The notes under the pieces are model-generated. The model saw only the letters and a program-made list of their open reading frames with translations. It was not told where the DNA came from and ran no database searches. DNA of 10,593 nt from Ardenticatenia bacterium (GTDB lineage Bacteria; Chloroflexota; Anaerolineae; Aggregatilineales; Aggregatilineaceae), in the NCBI GenBank assembly GCA_026984385.1, contig JALSSH010000361.1, positions 1 to 10,593 of the forward strand, read 5' to 3'. The position numbers and the translations under genes were made by a program. Of this stretch, positions 6,756 through 10,593 are shown one piece after another (positions within the stretch are counted from its first letter, which is position 1; each line of letters begins with the position of its first letter).

Positions 6756-6822
6756 CGTCGTCGGACGACGGTGTGCGCCATCTCTGGGCGCTTTTCGATA
6801 TGCGCAGGGCATTTTTTCGCCC
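6756..6822 (+). promoter_or_regulatory. Hairpin cluster in the CNNM leader (possible attenuator)
   Basis: Three pairings lie close together. CGTCGTC/GACGACG is a near-perfect palindrome at 6756-6770. GCGCC/GGCGC (6775-6779 with 6787-6791, 7-base loop) is followed by TTTT. GGGCG/CGCCC (6786-6790 with 6818-6822) spans a T6 run and excludes the second stem. Mutually exclusive stems next to short U-runs would fit transcriptional attenuation, but the stems are short and GC-rich DNA produces such pairings by chance. Confidence 0.3.
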
Positions 6823-6847
6823 ACCTCCTCGTTTCATACGCTGTATC

Positions 6848-8209
6848 ATGCCGAAGGTGGACTCTGTGGACGATAGCTTAGCCGGTGCGCTGCTGTTGAG
6901 CGCGTTCTTATCACTCAACGCAGCGCTCAAACTTGCTTTTGTGGCGCTGCTCAACGCAGCCCAATTGCATCTTCAGGAACTGGCCGAAGAGGGGAACACG
7001 CGCGCACGCCGCGCCCTGGCAGTGGCTGAAGACTCGGGCCGTGTGCTTGCCTTGCAGGAGGTGTCCGACGTCTTGTTGCGTTTTCTGATGGCGGTGATTG
7101 CCGTGCGCACACTGATCCCACCACTGGAAAGCGCGCTGAGAACCCAGCACGTCCGCATCGAATTGGCCGAAGCGCTGGCTTACGGCGTTGTGTTGAGCGT
7201 GGTGATGCTGCTGGTTCTAATCCTGGGTGAAATGCTGCCTTCGGCCATCGCCAGAAGCCGCGCGGACACCCTCGCGCTCTATGTGGCTTTCCCCGTCCAG
7301 TGGCTTGCCCGATTCTTTACGCCGGTCTTTTACCTGTTGCGTTGGGTCAGCCAGCGCGCGACCGTGTCTTTTTGGGGCGACGCCGACGCGAACCACGTCA
7401 CCGAAGAAGAGATCAAAATGCTGGTGGACGCCGGCTCAGTAGATGGAGCGATAGAAGACGAAGAACGCGAGATGATTCTTTCGATCTTCCGCCTGGGTGA
7501 TACGGTGGTGCGCGAGTTGATGGTGCCCCGTATTGACATCGTAGCGCTGGATATTGACACGCCGCTTTTTGAGGCGTTGGATACCATCGTCCAAGCGGGG
7601 CACTCGCGGATACCGGTCTACGAAGGCTCGATAGACCATGTGCGCGGCTTGCTCTACGCCAAAGACTTGCTCGTCGTGTGGCGAGACAAACGCGAAAATA
7701 GCCAAATCCGCGATATGTTGCGCCCCGCGTACTTCGTGCCGGAATCCAAACGTGCTGTAGACCTGCTCACGGATTTGCAGCAACACAAAATCCACTTGGC
7801 GATTGTGGTGGACGAATACGGCGGCACGGCGGGCTTGGTAACACTCGAAGACCTGCTCGAAGAGATCGTCGGCGAGATCCACGACGAATACGACTTTGAC
7901 GAGGAAGAACTTTTCCAACAAGTCGGCGAAAACGAGTATATCTTAGACGGCGGGATCGACCTGGACGATCTCAATCGCATGTTGGGGATCAATCTGCCCA
8001 CCGAAGAAACCGACACGCTCGGCGGCTACGTGCTCAGCCATCTGGGGAAAGTTCCCAGCGAGGGCGAAACGTTCACCGATGGGCGGGTCCGTATCGAGGT
8101 GTTGCACATAGACGACCGCCGCGTGCGCCGTGTGCGTATGACGCTCACCAAGCCGCAACCCAAACCGCTAGGGGACGTGCGCGACGAACCCGCCGCCGCT
8201 CCGGACTAA
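6848..8209 (+). CDS. CNNM/CBS-domain membrane protein (CorC/HlyC-like, possible Mg2+ transport)
   Basis: The 453-residue product has the full architecture of the CNNM/CorC family, whose studied members transport Mg2+. A DUF21 membrane domain (about 11-175) has hydrophobic segments near 11-38, 74-92, 108-127 and 144-166. A CBS pair follows (about 222-345), with LMVPRIDIV at 224, HSRIPVYEG at 252-260 and VDEYGGTAGLVTLEDLLEEI at 321-340. A C-terminal CorC_HlyC domain occupies about 355-433. GEMLP (127-131) matches the conserved GExxPK region, but the Lys is Ser132. The first helix lacks the usual Glu of the FFSAxE motif. The start is uncertain: ATG 6848 places the first helix right after the N-terminus, as in relatives, but has no ribosome-binding site. 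GTG 6773 and ATG 6800 would add Arg/Pro-rich residues. It sits upstream of cdd and recO, a common neighbourhood. Confidence 0.88.
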   Translation: MPKVDSVDDSLAGALLLSAFLSLNAALKLAFVALLNAAQLHLQELAEEGNTRARRALAVAEDSGRVLALQEVSDVLLRFLMAVIAVRTLIPPLESALRTQHVRIELAEALAYGVVLSVVMLLVLILGEMLPSAIARSRADTLALYVAFPVQWLARFFTPVFYLLRWVSQRATVSFWGDADANHVTEEEIKMLVDAGSVDGAIEDEEREMILSIFRLGDTVVRELMVPRIDIVALDIDTPLFEALDTIVQAGHSRIPVYEGSIDHVRGLLYAKDLLVVWRDKRENSQIRDMLRPAYFVPESKRAVDLLTDLQQHKIHLAIVVDEYGGTAGLVTLEDLLEEIVGEIHDEYDFDEEELFQQVGENEYILDGGIDLDDLNRMLGINLPTEETDTLGGYVLSHLGKVPSEGETFTDGRVRIEVLHIDDRRVRRVRMTLTKPQPKPLGDVRDEPAAAPD

Positions 8210-8295
8210 AGCTACCCTTTTTGCCGACACATCGCCAAATCATCTCTACGGCAAAAGCAGCACCCGCTGCTACCCCGCAAAGGACACCCAAACGC

Positions 8296-8742
8296 ATGAA
8301 AACACAACACACCGCCACACTTGATGCAGATACCCGCCGTCGTCTTGTCCAAGCCGCCACCGACGCGCGCCAACATGCCTACGTTCCCTATTCGCATTAC
8401 CCCGTCGGGGCAGCTATCCTGACGGCGTCCGGCAACATCTACGACGGCTGCAACGTGGAGATCGCTTCCTATGGCGCGACTGTGTGCGGAGAACGTACCG
8501 CCGCCTTCAAGGCTGTGAGCGAGGGGGAACGCGATTTTTTGGCGGTCGCGGTGGTCACCAGCAACGGCGCGACGCCGTGTGGCATCTGCCGCCAGGTGCT
8601 CTACGAATTCGGGCCGCAAATGCACGTGATCGCGCTGGACACCGAGGGCAACGTGCAGTGGGAAGGGCCGCTCGATGAGCTGTTGCCGCACGGGTTCGGG
8701 CCGAAGAAACTTGCCGAAGGCCAGGAGGCCGCACAAGAGTAA
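8296..8742 (+). CDS. cdd: Cytidine deaminase
   Basis: The 148-residue enzyme deaminates cytidine and deoxycytidine to uridine and deoxyuridine in pyrimidine salvage. It has the size and motifs of the small tetrameric Cdd class. YVPYSHYPVGAA (29-40) precedes the substrate-binding NVE (53-55). Zinc ligand Cys64 and catalytic Glu66 lie in TVCGER. The other two zinc ligands, Cys95 and Cys98, lie in TPCGICRQ. The frame is open further upstream to a TTG at 8221, but ATG 8296 fits the family N-terminus and has AAAGGA about 11 bases before it. The stop codon directly abuts the recO ATG, implying translational coupling. About 86 bases separate it from the CNNM gene with no terminator visible, so it is probably in the same transcript. 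Confidence 0.96.
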   Translation: MKTQHTATLDADTRRRLVQAATDARQHAYVPYSHYPVGAAILTASGNIYDGCNVEIASYGATVCGERTAAFKAVSEGERDFLAVAVVTSNGATPCGICRQVLYEFGPQMHVIALDTEGNVQWEGPLDELLPHGFGPKKLAEGQEAAQE

Positions 8743-9513
8743 ATGCCCCGCCCGCCGCGCACCTTTCGCACGCCCGCCGTCATCTTGCGACGCCAAGATT
8801 TCGGCGAAGCCGACCGTCTGCTGACGTTGCTTACGCCCCGTCATGGCAAACTGCGCGCCATTGCCAAAGGCGCGCGCAAGCCCATCGCGCGCAAAAGCGG
8901 GCATGTGGAACTTTTCGCGCTGGTGGATATGCTGATCGCGCGCGGGCGCGAGCTGCATATTGTCGTTCAGGCGGAGCTGCAAGAGCCGTTCTTAGCTTTG
9001 CGCGAAGACCTGAAGCGCGGCAGTTATGCCAATTATCTCGCGGAGTTGATGGATCGCTTTACCGCCGAGGATGACAGCAATCCCGCCGAGTTCAACTTGC
9101 TGGTGCAAGCGCTCGGCTGGCTTTGCGAGGAAGCCGATCCCGCCCTCGTGGCCCGCTACTACGAGTTGCGCTTGTTGCAACTGGCGGGCTTTGCGCCCGC
9201 GCTACACCGTTGCGCGGTGGGGCAAGAGCCGCTCCAGCCGCGCGACCAATTTTTCAGCCCACCGGAAGGCGGGGTTGTCTGTCCGGAACATCACAGCGGC
9301 ACAGAACGCGAGTTGCCCTTGAGCTTGACCGCGCTCAAGACGTTGCGCTATTTGCAAACGCACCCCTGGCAAACCGTGCGCACGCTCCATGTGCGGCAAA
9401 CGCTCCATCAGGAGCTAGAGCGCGTGGCGCTGGCATATCTCACGTATGTGTTGGAGCGGCGCTTGCAAAGTGTGGACTTTTTGCGCCGCTTGCGCCGCGA
9501 GCAAGACGATTGA
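8743..9513 (+). CDS. recO: DNA repair protein RecO
   Basis: The 256-residue RecO works with RecR to load RecA onto SSB-coated single-stranded DNA in recombinational repair. The N-terminal OB-fold is clear: TPAVILRRQDFGEADRLLTL (10-29), then HGKLRAIAKGARKP (34-47). The helical middle contains YYELRLLQLAGFAP (139-152). The zinc-finger region is incomplete relative to the common four-Cys form. It keeps Cys157 (HRCAVG, with Gly160 where the second Cys is usual) and Cys180 (VVCPEH, with His183 where the fourth is usual). Length is normal for the family. ATG 8743 follows the cdd stop with no gap, and AGGAGG lies 14 bases upstream inside cdd. Confidence 0.93.
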   Translation: MPRPPRTFRTPAVILRRQDFGEADRLLTLLTPRHGKLRAIAKGARKPIARKSGHVELFALVDMLIARGRELHIVVQAELQEPFLALREDLKRGSYANYLAELMDRFTAEDDSNPAEFNLLVQALGWLCEEADPALVARYYELRLLQLAGFAPALHRCAVGQEPLQPRDQFFSPPEGGVVCPEHHSGTERELPLSLTALKTLRYLQTHPWQTVRTLHVRQTLHQELERVALAYLTYVLERRLQSVDFLRRLRREQDD

Positions 9514-9522
9514 GCCGTTGTT

Positions 9523-9579
9523 CCCTCGGCCAGCCCCGACAACATGCGTGCCTCGCGGTTGTCATCTTTCGGCCAAGGG
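9523..9579. repeat. Nested inverted repeat after recO
   Basis: The outer arms CCCTCGGCC (9523-9531) and GGCCAAGGG (9571-9579) pair with one mismatch. The inner arms GACAAC (9538-9543) and GTTGTC (9558-9563) pair perfectly. No T-run follows, so it is not a canonical terminator. It could stabilise the recO transcript end or bind a regulator of the downstream gene. Confidence 0.4.
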
Positions 9580-9586
9580 GTAAGAT
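9559..9586 (+). promoter_or_regulatory. Possible promoter of the YghO-like gene
   Basis: TTGTCA (9559-9564, 5 of 6) and TAAGAT (9581-9586, 4 of 6) are 16 bases apart. Transcription would begin near 9593, giving a leader of about 83 bases. The -35 overlaps the right inner arm of the nested inverted repeat. Confidence 0.4.
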
Positions 9587-9675
9587 AAACGCAACAGACC
9601 GCCGCCGTAAACGTGCTGCGTCGGTGGCCTGCATGGAGCAAAACCGGCTACGTACACCACCCGAAGGAAGACCCG

Positions 9676-10593
9676 ATGACCTCAGTGACCGTTCGCCGAG
9701 TAGAGACCCAACACGACTATCGCACTTTGCTTCATTTCCCCTGGAAGCACTACCAAGACAACCCCTACTGGGTGCCCCCTTTACTCTCTATGCATCGCCA
9801 CCGGCTAGACCGCGAACACAACGCGACTTGGCAACACATGGAAGGCGACTATTTTATCGCCTGGCAAGACGGCGAGCCGGTCGGCACAATTGCCGCGCTG
9901 ATCAACCATCGTCACAATGAATTTTGGGACGAGCGGATCGGCTTTTTCGGGCTATTTGAAAGTATAGACGACCCCGTCGTGGCTCATGCGTTGCTGGAAA
10001 CAGCCAGCGCGTGGGTGGCGGGCAAGGGGTACGAGCGCATCCGAGGGCCGGTCACCTTTTCGGTCAACGACGAGTGCGGCTTGCTGATCGAAGGCTTTGA
10101 CGACCCGCCGGTAGTACTCTATCCCTATAACCCACCCTACTATCCGGCGCTGATCGAAAGCGCGCCCGGCTTCCACAAAGTGATGGATACTTACGCTTAC
10201 TATATCACGATGCAAGGCGCGCTAGAGTCCCCCAAAGTGCAACGTTTGCAGCGCTTGGTCCACATCAACAGCCAGCGGCGCGGCGTGGTGGTGCGTTCCC
10301 CCAACCTGAAGAACCTCAAAGCCGATCTCACGCTGTTGCGCGAGCTTTACAACGCCGCCTGGGAAAAAAATTGGGGCTTTGTGCCCTTTTCTGACGCGGA
10401 ACTCGACGAATTGATCAAAGACATGGGGCAATATCTCAACCCGCACCTGACGCTGTTCGCCGAAGTACACGGCGAGCCGGCGGGTTTTTTGCTGGCGCTG
10501 CCGGACTTAAACCAGGCGCTCAAACGCGCCTATCCACGCCCGGGCAAGCCGGAGATTATCACGTTGTTGCAAGTGCTCTGGCACTGGAAAATC
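9676..10593 (+). CDS. YghO / bacterial ceramide synthase-like GNAT protein (5' part)
   Basis: The frame starts at ATG 9676, with AGGA 7 bases upstream, and stays open through 306 codons to the window end, so the 3' end is missing. Recognisable family segments are NPYWVPPLL (29-37), ERIGFFGLFES (86-96), RIRGPVTFSVNDECGLLIEG (121-140) and YPYNPPYYPALIES (149-162). These match the YghO-like family of GNAT-fold proteins. That family includes the bacterial ceramide synthase (bCerS) of Caulobacter; many members are annotated only as N-acetyltransferase or hypothetical. The second half (from about 215) looks like another GNAT-like segment, with LFAEVHGEPAGFLLALPD at 260-277. By family, the substrate could be a long-chain amine such as a sphingoid base with an acyl-CoA donor. 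No sphingolipid gene is visible in the window, so this is inference. Confidence 0.8.
   Translation, partial: MTSVTVRRVETQHDYRTLLHFPWKHYQDNPYWVPPLLSMHRHRLDREHNATWQHMEGDYFIAWQDGEPVGTIAALINHRHNEFWDERIGFFGLFESIDDPVVAHALLETASAWVAGKGYERIRGPVTFSVNDECGLLIEGFDDPPVVLYPYNPPYYPALIESAPGFHKVMDTYAYYITMQGALESPKVQRLQRLVHINSQRRGVVVRSPNLKNLKADLTLLRELYNAAWEKNWGFVPFSDAELDELIKDMGQYLNPHLTLFAEVHGEPAGFLLALPDLNQALKRAYPRPGKPEIITLLQVLWHWKI

Larger units (their letters stand above)
6449..6847. other. Intergenic region with terminator, inverted repeats, promoter and leader
   Basis: These roughly 400 bases hold no convincing protein gene. In order they contain the intrinsic terminator of the CheY-like gene (6489-6525), two overlapping inverted repeats (6557-6577), an extended -10 promoter (6621-6629), and a leader of up to about 210 bases with several short hairpins before the CNNM gene. 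A plus-strand frame from 6628 to 6876 exists, but its composition and its overlap with the CNNM start argue against coding. Confidence 0.6.

Noticed and set aside
6773..6847. GTG 6773 as the CNNM start
   Set aside because: It adds 25 residues rich in Arg and Pro before the first membrane helix, and a palindrome lies immediately upstream. It cannot be fully excluded.
6628..6876. A small plus-strand frame (82 codons) beginning at the promoter
   Set aside because: It starts within the -10 region, has no ribosome-binding site, overlaps the CNNM gene out of frame and resembles no known family.
8221..8295. TTG 8221 as the cdd start
   Set aside because: The extra residues do not match cytidine deaminases, and ATG 8296 has an AAAGGA upstream.

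Overview
The window is high-GC bacterial DNA with tightly packed chromosomal genes and short intergenic gaps. Three features suggest a Chloroflexota (Anaerolineae-like) genome: a membrane ATPase ending in a TPSATPSAT-type tail, a receiver/Roadblock fusion protein, and the general gene mix. This assignment is inference only; there is no rRNA or other decisive marker in the window. I see no mobile element, CRISPR array, tRNA or rRNA.

Layout. 1-217 (+) is the 3' end of an unidentified gene. It converges with a membrane-anchored AAA/STAND-like ATPase (225-1760, -). Next comes formate--tetrahydrofolate ligase fhs (2014-3783, -), followed by a strong intrinsic terminator. Then come a degenerate receiver-Roadblock/LC7 protein (3993-5120, -), also with an intrinsic terminator, and a small HAD-fold hydrolase (5323-5793, -). 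At about 5.8-6.0 kb the direction of transcription changes. To the right lie a stand-alone CheY-like receiver (6032-6448, +) with its own terminator, a CNNM/CBS CorC-like membrane protein (about 6848-8209, +), cytidine deaminase cdd (8296-8742, +) and recO (8743-9513, +). Last is the first 306 codons of a YghO/bacterial-ceramide-synthase-like GNAT protein (9676 to the window end, +).

How the genes relate. corC-like, cdd and recO sit together in many bacteria near ybeY/dgkA/era. Here cdd and recO are directly abutted and probably co-transcribed. fhs is a one-carbon-metabolism gene with its own leader and terminator. The left-hand minus-strand genes look like separate transcription units, each with a terminator or its own promoter-like site, so no multi-gene system is obvious.

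Most of the window is housekeeping. The parts most worth a second look are the receiver-Roadblock protein that lacks its phosphoacceptor Asp, the tail-anchored ATPase, the ceramide-synthase-like acyltransferase fold, and the long, possibly attenuating leader before the CNNM gene. I did not find convincing evidence of an undescribed multi-gene system.
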